Assembly (NCBI GenBank): GCA_011364975.1
Contig: RDOE01000029.1
Location: 1-38,117 of the forward strand
Reading direction: 5' to 3'
DNA: 38,117 bases
Source of the DNA: Promethearchaeota archaeon
Lineage (GTDB): Archaea; Asgardarchaeota; Lokiarchaeia; Sigyniarchaeales; SOKP01
This document shows, piece after piece, positions 18,842-26,409 of this stretch. The notes beneath the pieces were generated by a model, which was not told the origin of the DNA, did no database searches, and was given only the letters and a program-made list of their open reading frames with translations. The first letter of the stretch is position 1. Each line of letters opens with the position of its first letter. The translations under genes and the position numbers were made by a program.

Positions 18842-19972
18842 ATGAATCTTTCAAAAGAAGAACAAAAAGAAGTTATAAAGGTAATGGAATCCCAGATGTT
18901 AACGTTATTACACGGAGAAAGTGTTAAAACGTTTGAAAAGGAATTTGCTAACTACATTGGAGCTAGATATGCCATTGCTGTTAATTCAGGAACAGCAGCT
19001 CTTCATATTGCAATTGCAGCATTAGATATTGGACCTGGAGATGAAGTTATAGTACCCCCCTTTACTTTTATTGCAAGTGCGAGTTCAATTTTACATAATA
19101 ATGCGATTCCAATTTTTGCAGATATTGATGATAAAACCTATACTTTAGACCCAAATTCCGTTAAAAAGAGTATAACAAATAAGACTAGAGCAATTCTTCC
19201 TGTTCATCTCGCGGGAATTTCTTCAAATCTTGATCCACTTCGAGAAATTGCTTCAGAACATGATATATATATAATTGAGGATGCTGCTCAATCAATTGGA
19301 ACGAAATATATGGGAAAAATGGTAGGTTCTATTGGAGATATTGGTTGCTTTAGTTTTTATCCATCTAAAAATATTACAACCGGAGAGGGTGGAATGATTG
19401 TGACCAATGATGATCACTTAGCTGAACAATGTCGTTTACTTCGCCACCACGGGGAACCAGAATGGTACGTTTACAATAGGCTAGGATATAACTATCGTAT
19501 GACTGAAATACAAGGCGCAATAGGAAGAATACAACTAAAACGAATTAACGAATTTATAAAACTACGAAATGATAATGCAAAATATCTAACTAATGCTTTA
19601 ACAAACATTAATGGAATAGATCCTCCATTTGTTCCAGATTATTGTGATCCTGCCTTCAATTATTGGATAGGCCGTATTCACCCCGAAATTATTGGCATGG
19701 ACAAAAATGAATTTATTGAAAAATTTCCTCGCAGTAAAATTCTCTATCCAAAACCCTTATACCAAACTAAGTTGTTTTTGGAAAAAATTGCTTATCCTAA
19801 AGGTTGTCCTTGGTCATGTCCTTTTTATGGAAAAGAAATTGATTATCGAACTCTTCAATTACCCGTCGTTGAAAAAGTAACTAAAGAAATCTTTGCTCTA
19901 GACATCCATCCGAAAATCACTAAACAACAGTTAGATGAAAACATTAAAATAATGAAAAACCTAGCAAAATAA
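18842..19972 (+). CDS. DegT/DnrJ/EryC1/StrS aminotransferase
   Basis: The 376-residue product is a sugar aminotransferase of the DegT family. Key residues visible are the VNSGTAALH phosphate-binding segment, Asp147 in IIEDAAQSIG and Lys176 in SFYPSKNITTGEGG, the PLP Schiff-base lysine. The NYRMTEIQGAIG block is also typical. Members add an amino group to keto-sugar nucleotides for surface polysaccharide or glycoprotein synthesis. The N-terminus is about ten residues shorter than many relatives but includes the core. Acylphosphatase follows 24 bases later. A related DegT protein is at 30129-31337. The exact sugar is not predictable. Confidence 0.87.
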   Translation: MNLSKEEQKEVIKVMESQMLTLLHGESVKTFEKEFANYIGARYAIAVNSGTAALHIAIAALDIGPGDEVIVPPFTFIASASSILHNNAIPIFADIDDKTYTLDPNSVKKSITNKTRAILPVHLAGISSNLDPLREIASEHDIYIIEDAAQSIGTKYMGKMVGSIGDIGCFSFYPSKNITTGEGGMIVTNDDHLAEQCRLLRHHGEPEWYVYNRLGYNYRMTEIQGAIGRIQLKRINEFIKLRNDNAKYLTNALTNINGIDPPFVPDYCDPAFNYWIGRIHPEIIGMDKNEFIEKFPRSKILYPKPLYQTKLFLEKIAYPKGCPWSCPFYGKEIDYRTLQLPVVEKVTKEIFALDIHPKITKQQLDENIKIMKNLAK

Positions 19973-19996
19973 TATAAACAAAGTTATTATTATTGT

Positions 19997-20269
19997 ATGA
20001 AAAAGATAATCATTAAAGTAACTGGACTTGTTCAAGGAGTTTTTTTTCGATATACTACTCGTAAAGTCGCTCGTAAATTGGGTTTAAAGGGGTATGTTAA
20101 AAATATGCCTGATGGAACTGTTTATATTGAAGCAGAAGGCGAGGAAAATGATTTAAAACAACTTTTAAAATTTGCGAATACAGGGCCACCCCACGCAAAA
20201 GTTGAAAATGTGGAATATGAAATAAGAGATGCAGATAATAAATATAAAGGATTTGAATATGCTTATTAA
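19997..20269 (+). CDS. acyP: Acylphosphatase
   Basis: The 90-residue product is a complete acylphosphatase, which hydrolyses carboxyl-phosphate bonds such as acetyl phosphate and 1,3-bisphosphoglycerate in the cytoplasm. It has the signature VQGVFFRYTTRKVA with the phosphate-binding Arg18 and the second motif GYVKNMPDGTVYIEAEG with the catalytic Asn36. The ferredoxin-like fold is complete, and the length is typical. ATG start. It follows the DegT aminotransferase by 24 bases, so co-transcription is likely, without an obvious metabolic link. Confidence 0.93.
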   Translation: MKKIIIKVTGLVQGVFFRYTTRKVARKLGLKGYVKNMPDGTVYIEAEGEENDLKQLLKFANTGPPHAKVENVEYEIRDADNKYKGFEYAY

Positions 20270-20383
20270 TTTTAAATGGGTAAGAATTGTAATAACACCA
20301 TCTATCTAAACCTCTTCAGCCAAAATAGTGATATTACCTAGATATTATTAGAGAAAATAAATAATATATCGATATTATTATGT

Positions 20384-20731
20384 ATGGAATATTCATTGAA
20401 GAAAGCTAGATATCTTGAGATCTTTAAAGCTATTAACCATAATAAGATTAAATACCAAGGTCCCCTGATTCTACAGATGTATGGTCTTCTCAATGATTTG
20501 AATCTACGGAGAGAAAATCGCTACATCCTTTGCAACTTTATAGATCAAAATAGCACATTATTTGACCTTAAAGAGGATATTTATGAAACTAACAATGATG
20601 TTTCACTGAATCAACTATTCCTTTTCGCTTATCATAAGGCAAAAGTAAATAATCTATTAGGAAGTCTATACAATGAATATATAAATAGTGTGAATGCGAT
20701 TTCTAATAAAATTGATATTACCATCAATTAA
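20384..20731 (+). CDS. Small helical protein, unknown
   Basis: The 115-residue product is mostly helical by sequence, with no membrane segment, no metal motif and only one cysteine. It starts at an ATG in MEYSLKKARYLEIFKAI. It lies between acylphosphatase and the Arf/Rab-like GTPase at 20865, all on the same strand. No family is recognised and no function can be proposed. Confidence 0.5.
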   Translation: MEYSLKKARYLEIFKAINHNKIKYQGPLILQMYGLLNDLNLRRENRYILCNFIDQNSTLFDLKEDIYETNNDVSLNQLFLFAYHKAKVNNLLGSLYNEYINSVNAISNKIDITIN

Positions 20732-20864
20732 TTCAGAAAACTCAATATAATCTGTTATTTTTTCATCTTCTTATCTGATTTATAATAATAGTTAGATGCA
20801 AATGATTAATAAGGATAAGTTTTATTATGAATTCAATAAAAAAACCAAAAATAGTTGACCTACT

Positions 20865-21395
20865 ATGGATGTAGAACCAAGTTATATTATTAAAATTTGC
20901 TTATTAGGAGAGGCAAATGTAGGTAAAACCTCGTTAGTTTATCGTTTTATAGAAAATAAATTTCGAGAAAACTATAAAAGTACATTAGGAGTTAATTTGT
21001 TGAAAAAGGATCTTACATTTCAAGAATATGGTGATGTGTCTGCTCAAATCTGGGATTTAGGAGGGCAAGAAAGCTTTAGAAATTTAAGAAAACTATATCT
21101 TGAAGGTGCTAATGGGGCTCTATTAGTATATGATTGTACCCAGACAAAAACGTTTGAAAAACTACAAGATTGGATTCAAGATTTTAGAAATGCAAGAGGA
21201 AATGAACCAGTATTATTAATAGGCAATAAAGTTGATTTAGATAATAATATCAAAGTTTCAGAAAGTGAAGCAAAAGAGTTTGCTAAAAATTATAGCTTAA
21301 AGTTCATAGAAACTTCCGCAAAAACAGGCTCTAATGTAGAAGAGGCATTCATTGGAATTATAAAGTCAATTCTAAAAAAAACTTTGGAAGAGTAA
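20865..21395 (+). CDS. Arf/Rab-like small GTPase
   Basis: The 176-residue product has P-loop GEANVGKT (15-22), switch I Thr40 in KSTLGVN, IWDLGGQES (62-70) with catalytic Gln68, GNKVDL (120-125), and ETSAK (149-153). The GGQ form of G3 is the hallmark of the Arf/Sar group, while switch I and the SAK motif read like Rab/Ras, so the protein mixes features of both. There is no N-terminal amphipathic helix with Gly2 (Arf type) and no C-terminal Cys (Rab type). ATG start. TBP follows 191 bases downstream on the same strand. GTP binding and hydrolysis are expected; the partner is unknown. Confidence 0.9.
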   Translation: MDVEPSYIIKICLLGEANVGKTSLVYRFIENKFRENYKSTLGVNLLKKDLTFQEYGDVSAQIWDLGGQESFRNLRKLYLEGANGALLVYDCTQTKTFEKLQDWIQDFRNARGNEPVLLIGNKVDLDNNIKVSESEAKEFAKNYSLKFIETSAKTGSNVEEAFIGIIKSILKKTLEE

Positions 21396-21441
21396 GTATT
21401 TTTGATCTAAAACTTTCACTATACCAACAAATAATCTCCCC

Positions 21442-21467
21442 TATTTTTAGAGGTATATTTTTAGAGG
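21442..21467 (+). promoter_or_regulatory. Direct repeat upstream of the TBP gene
   Basis: The 12-base word TATTTTTAGAGG occurs at 21442-21453 and again at 21456-21467, a 14-base period. It lies 46 bases after the GTPase stop codon and 9 bases before the palindrome at 21476. The spacing suits two adjacent protein-binding half-sites. Confidence 0.4.
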
Positions 21468-21475
21468 AAAAAAAG

Positions 21476-21501
21476 TTATTTATAAATGCATTTATAAATA
21501 A
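21476..21501. promoter_or_regulatory. 26-bp perfect palindrome with TATA-like cores, TBP promoter
   Basis: A perfect 26-bp palindrome centred on TGCA at 21487-21490. Each arm carries TTTATAAA, itself a palindromic TATA-box-like word. It lies 85 bases before the TBP ATG at 21587, and the first copy is close to where an archaeal TATA box might be if the leader is about 50 bases long. Two TATA-like sites in one palindrome could bind TBP in either orientation, allowing autoregulation. Chance is reduced but not excluded in AT-rich DNA. Confidence 0.45.
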
Positions 21502-21586
21502 AAATTCATTTAAATAAGAATACTTCATCTAATTGAATATAATTTTTCTTAATTAATTCAAATCATGTTTATTAAAGTTGAGTAAG

Positions 21587-22249
21587 ATGGCAGAAGAAGA
21601 AGATGATTTTGAGGAAGAATTTGAAGAGGAAGAAGAGGAATCGGATGCTGAATACGAAGAAGGCTTAGATTACAAGATCGAAAATGTAGTGGCGACAGTT
21701 ACAGTTGAAATTACTGAAAAAATAGACTTAAATCAAATTGCTCGGAAACATGCTGAGGTTGAATATAATCCTGAAAGATTTCCTGGCTTAGTTATGCGAA
21801 TTGAAAAGCCAAGAGCTACTATTCTAATTTTTTCTACAGGAAAAATGGTGGTAACTGGTTTACGTAAAGCAATTGAAGCAGAACGTGTTGTTGATAAAGT
21901 TGTTAAAAATATACGAAAAGCAGGGATTAAGTTATCCAACCCTGAAATTACAATCCAGAATATAGTTGCAAGTGGAGATCTTCATACAAATATCGATTTG
22001 AATATGGCCGCAATTGTAATGGAATATGCTATGTACGAACCTGAAGTATTTCCAGGTTTAATTTACAGAATGCAAGATCCCAAAACTGTTTTTCTTATTT
22101 TTTCTACAGGACGTATAGTCTGTACGGGAGCAAAACAGAAAGAAATAGTTAGAGATGCTGTAAAGAAACTAAATCAGCAAGTTCGTGAATTAGGTGTCGC
22201 TAAAAAGGATTTAGGCGACAGCGACTATTCAGATATTACTTTTATTTAA
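21587..22249 (+). CDS. tbp: TATA-binding protein
   Basis: The product (220 residues from the ATG) is the archaeal general transcription factor that binds the promoter TATA box and recruits TFB and RNA polymerase. The two TBP repeats are clear: the first from about IENVVATVTV through FPGLVMRIEKPRATILIFSTGKMVVTG (written in parts here), the second from IQNIVASGDL through FPGLIYRMQDP and LIFSTGRIVCTG. Unusually, about 29 residues before the first repeat are mostly Glu/Asp; in many archaea the acidic tail is at the C-terminus instead. An earlier in-frame TTG at 21578 would add three residues; the ATG is preferred. Convergent with the V4R gene. Upstream carries a palindrome and a direct repeat. 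Confidence 0.94.
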   Translation: MAEEEDDFEEEFEEEEEESDAEYEEGLDYKIENVVATVTVEITEKIDLNQIARKHAEVEYNPERFPGLVMRIEKPRATILIFSTGKMVVTGLRKAIEAERVVDKVVKNIRKAGIKLSNPEITIQNIVASGDLHTNIDLNMAAIVMEYAMYEPEVFPGLIYRMQDPKTVFLIFSTGRIVCTGAKQKEIVRDAVKKLNQQVRELGVAKKDLGDSDYSDITFI

Positions 22250-22262
22250 TTTATTTTCATTA

Positions 22263-22272
22263 TTTTTTTTTT
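22263..22272 (+). terminator. Oligo-T tract after the TBP gene
   Basis: Ten T begin 14 bases after the TBP stop codon, in a convergent spacer. Archaeal RNA polymerase terminates on such tracts, and this is the longest T run following a gene end that I noticed in the window. Confidence 0.45.
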
Positions 22273-22432
22273 ATTTCTCGTAAAAAATACACACTTTAAC
22301 ATTTATTAAAAATAATTAGGGATTTTTTTCTAATCATTGAGTTAAATAATAGAGTATATTTATTTAATCTCTAATTGCCACTAAATTTCTGATAATTTTT
22401 TCTTAAAACATTTGAAAGTTTAACTTTCCAAA

Positions 22433-22912
22433 TTATTCATTTTGAAATACAATCATGAACTCGCAATAGTTATTTCCTGTTTGTAGACTACAACTTATTT
22501 CCTGAGCAAAGCAGTGGACATTAGATATTTTTTCTACAATTCCTGCTAATAAACCTGCTTCGAAAGAACAAAAACTACCCTCAGTTCTTATTCCTCGGTT
22601 AATTAAGTCTTTTATTGAAGAATGGTCTCTTAATTTTAATTGAACTATTTCATTTGTACTTTCAGAAATTTCCACCTTACCAATATTAAATTCGGTAATA
22701 ATTTTTTGTAATTCATTAGGGATTTCAGTAACATCGTTGATTTGTTTAACTTTCAAGATGGTACCAAGCTCGTGCCCTAAATAATAAAAAATCGCTTCTA
22801 ATTGGTGTCCTAGTGCTAATAATGCTCCAACTTTCATATCCCCGATTTCTTTTCCTGCTTTCAAATGTTTTTTCATTTGAGTTAATATATTTGAAAGTAA
22901 TTGTCTATCCAT
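22433..22912 (-). CDS. V4R-domain protein
   Basis: The 159-residue product is a clear V4R (4-vinyl reductase-type) domain. It has the helix MKVGALLALGHQLEAIFYYLG, the strand IGKVEISES, the motif GSFCSFEAGLLAGIVEKI with Cys115, and the end CFAQEISCSLQTGNNYCEF with Cys134, Cys141 and Cys150. The domain binds small hydrophobic or metal-linked ligands in some bacteria and is the prokaryotic relative of the TRAPP Bet3 fold. No other domain is attached. It is the last gene of a minus-strand cluster after a GTPase (23324) and a thioredoxin-like gene (22988), with gaps of 42 and 75 bases. The cysteine-rich end may be redox-controlled by the thioredoxin; this is inference. Confidence 0.8.
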   Translation of the reverse strand: MDRQLLSNILTQMKKHLKAGKEIGDMKVGALLALGHQLEAIFYYLGHELGTILKVKQINDVTEIPNELQKIITEFNIGKVEISESTNEIVQLKLRDHSSIKDLINRGIRTEGSFCSFEAGLLAGIVEKISNVHCFAQEISCSLQTGNNYCEFMIVFQNE

Positions 22913-22987
22913 TTTTTTTCCTTTTATATTTAATTTTGTTTTATTAATTTTTTAATAACGAAATAAATCTACATATTGTTTTAGTTA

Positions 22988-23281
22988 CTAAAGTTTTACT
23001 GATGTTATGAATCCGTAAAGGATCGCATCAATAATATCTTCTTCTTGAATATTTAACGTTAATCTTCTGTCCGCAATAACAATTGTGGGTAAAGAGGTAA
23101 TTTTATATTTGGTTGTAAGCAAATAATTTTTCTCAACATCTATTTTTTCAATCAACAACTTTTTACCAAACATCGATATATTAATTCGTTTCAGCATTTC
23201 TTCCACAGGCCTACAAGGTGCGCAATGTGTCGATGAGAAAAACAAAACTTTTGGATAATCATCCCCAAAATTTACAGCCAT
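22988..23281 (-). CDS. Thioredoxin-like protein
   Basis: The 97-residue product is a minimal thioredoxin fold. It has the strand VLFFSS, the active site CAPC (20-23), a helix with VEEMLKRI, a second strand KIDVEK, and the cis-Pro motif SLPT before TIVIADRR. Residues outside the core are few. The CAPC dithiol would reduce disulfides in the cytoplasm. It lies between the small GTPase (42 bases upstream in the transcript) and the V4R gene (75 bases downstream), both on the same strand. That position suggests its target is one of these products; the V4R protein has four cysteines. ATG start. Confidence 0.85.
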   Translation of the reverse strand: MAVNFGDDYPKVLFFSSTHCAPCRPVEEMLKRINISMFGKKLLIEKIDVEKNYLLTTKYKITSLPTIVIADRRLTLNIQEEDIIDAILYGFITSVKL

Positions 23282-23323
23282 AAGGTACCCTTAAGTTTTC
23301 CGGTAAATAATTTTGTTTTTTGT

Positions 23324-23869
23324 TTAAAAATCTTTATATTTTTGATATAGATTTATGATTATTGCACGAAAAGCCTCATATACTCCCGTTCCCGTTTTAG
23401 CGCTTGTTTTATAATATCCTAAGAATTTTCTTTCATTCACGATTTTTTCTTCTTTGATATTATCTAATGTTTTCTCATCAATAAGATCAATTTTGTTTCC
23501 AAAGAGAATTATTGGAATATCCCCACAATATTTCTTTATATCATCATGCCACTCAGATATGTGATCAAAACTATCTTCTTCTCCTTGACCATGGCTGAAT
23601 ACGATAATTGCTGCCTTACTTCCCTTATAGAAGGTTGGTCTCATAAATGAAAATTCTCTTTGGCCGGCTATATCCCAGAAGAAAAGCTTTACGGCACTAT
23701 CCTCTATTTTTTCATCATATTGAGAAAATTGAGCCCCGAGGGTTTTAATATATTCTTTTCGGAAACTACCTTTAGTGTATTTCTTTATCAGAGATGTTTT
23801 TCCGACGCCTCCGTCTCCAATAACTGTTATCTTAAAAACGAAATCTTTTCTTTCATCATCTCTCGTCAT
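23324..23869 (-). CDS. Rab/Ras-like small GTPase
   Basis: The 181-residue product has P-loop GDGGVGKT (18-25), switch I Thr43 in IKTLGAQ, FFWDIAGQREF with catalytic Gln70, FGNKIDL with the guanine-recognition Asn125-Lys126 and Asp128, and TSAK (155-158). A slightly longer loop (GQGEEDSFD, after FSH) follows the fourth strand. It should bind and hydrolyse GTP. No C-terminal Cys and no Arf-type N-terminus are present. The ATG start is clear. It is the first gene of the GTPase-thioredoxin-V4R cluster, and its promoter faces the CinA-like gene at 24051. Family call firm; target unknown. Confidence 0.9.
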   Translation of the reverse strand: MTRDDERKDFVFKITVIGDGGVGKTSLIKKYTKGSFRKEYIKTLGAQFSQYDEKIEDSAVKLFFWDIAGQREFSFMRPTFYKGSKAAIIVFSHGQGEEDSFDHISEWHDDIKKYCGDIPIILFGNKIDLIDEKTLDNIKEEKIVNERKFLGYYKTSAKTGTGVYEAFRAIIINLYQKYKDF

Positions 23870-24000
23870 TTAATCACATCATAGATTTATTTCTCTATTT
23901 CATTTTTTATTCTAATCTATAATGAAATATAGATTATAATTATAATTTTTTATTTATATTGATTGTTATAATGTATTTAAACACTATAAATCTTTATAAA

Positions 24001-24019
24001 TAGAGATCAATCATCTCTA
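24001..24019. promoter_or_regulatory. Hairpin upstream of the CinA-like gene
   Basis: TAGAGAT and ATCTCTA form a 7-bp stem with a CAATC loop, in the spacer shared by the divergent GTPase and CinA-like genes. It may be an operator or a leader hairpin; the spacer is otherwise AT-rich. Confidence 0.3.
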
Positions 24020-24050
24020 AATAGATTTAATCAAAAGAAAAAGGTGAAAA

Positions 24051-24530
24051 ATAATAGATATTTTAAAAACGACATCTAATGTAGTTAAAAAACTAATTAA
24101 GAGGAAAATTACACTAGCAATAGCAGAATCCTGCACTGGTGGATATGTCTCAAATATGATAACAAATGTGTCTGGAGCCTCAAATATCTTCGACCGTGGG
24201 ATTGTTTGCTATAGTAATCTTTCTAAAGTTGAGTTACTTAACGTAGATCCAATTTCTATAGAAAAATATGGTGCTGTTTCAGAATCAATTGCGCAACAAT
24301 TAGCATTCAATATTAGAATACTCTCAAATACTAATATAGGAATAAGTACTACTGGGATCGCAGGTCCTACCGGAGGAACCCCAGAAAAGCCTGTAGGTTT
24401 AGTCTATATTGGTTTTTCAAGTGAAAATGAAACTTTGGTAACAAAACATCAATTATCTGCGGAAAGAATAATTTTTAAAGAAAAAGTATTTGAAATAATT
24501 ATTTCATATTTAGAAAAATTAGTAAAATAA
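24051..24530 (+). CDS. pncC: CinA C-terminal domain/PncC-like amidohydrolase, start unclear
   Basis: This gene encodes nicotinamide-nucleotide amidohydrolase, which removes the amide from NMN to recycle pyridine nucleotides. The family signature AESCTGG lies at 24123-24143, before the first ATG of the frame (24156); starting at that ATG would remove the catalytic motif, so translation must begin earlier. The frame is open from 24048 and has only ATA (24051, 24054) or ATT (24060) before the body. With one A fewer in the five-A run after GTG at 24044, the frame would be GTG-AAA-ATA-ATA-GAT, a perfect start. Other motifs (TGIAGPTGG, KPVGLVYIGF) are intact. Length (about 160) fits stand-alone PncC. 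It is convergent with the M29 peptidase. Confidence 0.75.
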   Translation: MIDILKTTSNVVKKLIKRKITLAIAESCTGGYVSNMITNVSGASNIFDRGIVCYSNLSKVELLNVDPISIEKYGAVSESIAQQLAFNIRILSNTNIGISTTGIAGPTGGTPEKPVGLVYIGFSSENETLVTKHQLSAERIIFKEKVFEIIISYLEKLVK

Positions 24531-24557
24531 AAATCTAACTTTAGCCTCAAAATCTCC

Positions 24558-25748
24558 TTAAGCTTGATCTAAAAGAAAACCTTTTTCCATAATTTTCTTT
24601 TTAGAACCATTATCATATTCGACACTTATATTAACCTCGGGAGCAGTCACAAAATCCCAGTGTATTTGTGAAACTGATGACCCTCCCATCATTTTATTCG
24701 ACCCAAATGCTAAATGAACACTTCCATTGATTTTTTCATCAGTGAGTATATATCCAATTGCTTTTGTAATTTCGGGATTACAACCAATACCAAGTTCACC
24801 AACGTTATAAGTTCTTAATTCTTTTAAGTTATTCTTCTTATCGATTTCTTCACTTTGTTTAAAAGTTTTTACTAAATCTTCAAGATTCTCATCGGCGGAA
24901 ACCTTATCAATCAATAATTTTCCTTCCTTAAAAGGTAAAGTTATATTTTTTATGATTTTATTACTCAACCTGTCTCGTGTCAATGGACAGTAAAGAGTTC
25001 CTTCTCCAGCTTTCTCATAAGGTGGTGTGTATAGCTCACCTGCAGGTAAGTTTCCTCCTAATAAACCATTAGAGATTCTTTCTTCTGTAATTATTCCATT
25101 ATCTAATATTACAGGACGATCTTTTATTGAAATCCAAAAATCAGTTCCATAATCATCAGAAATATATACTTTGCTCGCTTTTAAAAAATTTTTACTTAAA
25201 TTATTTGTTATCTCTTCCATTTTTTTTTGAGGTACACTCATCCCACCAATTATAAATTGTTCTAACAAACTATAGGGAATATTATAGTAATCCGCTGCTT
25301 TTTGTGAAGGCCAACCTGCATAACACCACTTTTTACCCGGAGCAAATTGTTTATTTGCTCCATAGATTACATCCTTAATGGGGCTTTCTCTTTTAACTTT
25401 CGCTTTTAGTTTTTCACGTGTTGCTTTATTTAATACACCAGGATCTTCATATGGTTCAATAACAATATATGCATCCATTGTCTCTATTAATTTAAGGTAA
25501 TGCATAGGTGTTCGCTCAAAAATACTACTTTTTATTGACTCATCTTGGAATAATCTTTCATAATAAGTATCGCTATAACATATGATTTCTGGAATCCCAC
25601 CTTTCATAAAAATTTTTAACGCAATTTCTTCCAAAAGCTCATTACTATATAAACCACCCTTTATTAAGACAGTTTCCCCTTCTTTTTGTATATTTATAAA
25701 ATTAGCTATACTTTCAGCACAGTATTTGATTTTTTCTGGAGTAATCAT
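24558..25748 (-). CDS. M29 family aminopeptidase
   Basis: The 396-residue product is a clan M29 (AmpS/AmpT) metallo-aminopeptidase that trims N-terminal residues from peptides. It has the N-terminal alpha/beta domain followed by the catalytic domain with NLPAGELYTPP (metal-binding Glu), GELGIGCNP with Glu, HLAFGSN with the His, and SQIHWDFV with His and Asp. All of these match M29 metal-ligand motifs. It is probably cytoplasmic. ATG start, a single gene with its own promoter region; it is convergent with the CinA-like gene with 27 bases between. M29 enzymes are often from thermophiles, but they occur widely in archaea, so this says little about temperature. Confidence 0.87.
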   Translation of the reverse strand: MITPEKIKYCAESIANFINIQKEGETVLIKGGLYSNELLEEIALKIFMKGGIPEIICYSDTYYERLFQDESIKSSIFERTPMHYLKLIETMDAYIVIEPYEDPGVLNKATREKLKAKVKRESPIKDVIYGANKQFAPGKKWCYAGWPSQKAADYYNIPYSLLEQFIIGGMSVPQKKMEEITNNLSKNFLKASKVYISDDYGTDFWISIKDRPVILDNGIITEERISNGLLGGNLPAGELYTPPYEKAGEGTLYCPLTRDRLSNKIIKNITLPFKEGKLLIDKVSADENLEDLVKTFKQSEEIDKKNNLKELRTYNVGELGIGCNPEITKAIGYILTDEKINGSVHLAFGSNKMMGGSSVSQIHWDFVTAPEVNISVEYDNGSKKKIMEKGFLLDQA

Positions 25749-25939
25749 GTTTTAAATTAAATTTAACATATTAATTATAGTTTTTTGACTGAAAGCAGGA
25801 TGAAATTCCTATTGCTAATATTTTTGTTCTATACATTGAACTTAGTCAAAGAATTTATTAGACTGTCTAGTTATTATTACCATATTATAAAAAACCAGAT
25901 TTATTAGCTTAATTTTATTATTTTTAAAAGAGATTTTCG

Positions 25940-26404
25940 ATGGTAATTAGAGAAGCAGGTGTTCTGTTCAGAGGTTTTACAGTTGTAAAAAAGAGTTATC
26001 ATAAAACTACTCTTGGAAAAATAGATTCTGATCTAAGGAGTGGTTTAATGACTGCATTAATAAATTTTGCTGAAACTGCATTCTCAATAAACAAGGTCGA
26101 ATATTTCGAGGGTAAGAAATTTATTATAGCATTTAATAATAATCAAATTACTTCGGAAGATGCTTCGGAGTCTGAGCTTTTAATTTCTTATGCAATTTTA
26201 GACAAAGAAAAAAAAGTGGATAAACATATCCGTAAAATTATTTATCCTTCGTTAAATCGAGTTTCTGAATTATTTATTGCCCAAAATAATGGAAAAAATT
26301 TATCCGAGGTATCTCAATTCAAATATTTTAAAACAGTTCTTGATACAATATTTGGTTCTGATACAAAAAATATTGATCAAAAACTACAAGGTCTATTTTA
26401 TTAA
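25940..26404 (+). CDS. Longin/roadblock-like small protein
   Basis: The 154-residue product has a strand pair (AGVLFRGFTVVKKSYHK), a helix (DLRSGLMTALINFAETAF), a strand group (NKVEYFEGKKFIIAFNN and ELLISYAILDKEK), and two C-terminal helices. This is longin/roadblock order, and the DLRSGLMTALINFAE core resembles DLICGFLNALNLFIN of the product at 3272-3775. There is no membrane segment, cysteine pair or catalytic motif. Its start is an ATG at the end of an AT-rich region. It faces the DHS gene convergently. It may partner with GTPases as longin proteins do in eukaryotes; this is only inferred. Confidence 0.5.
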   Translation: MVIREAGVLFRGFTVVKKSYHKTTLGKIDSDLRSGLMTALINFAETAFSINKVEYFEGKKFIIAFNNNQITSEDASESELLISYAILDKEKKVDKHIRKIIYPSLNRVSELFIAQNNGKNLSEVSQFKYFKTVLDTIFGSDTKNIDQKLQGLFY

Positions 26405-26409
26405 AGTTA

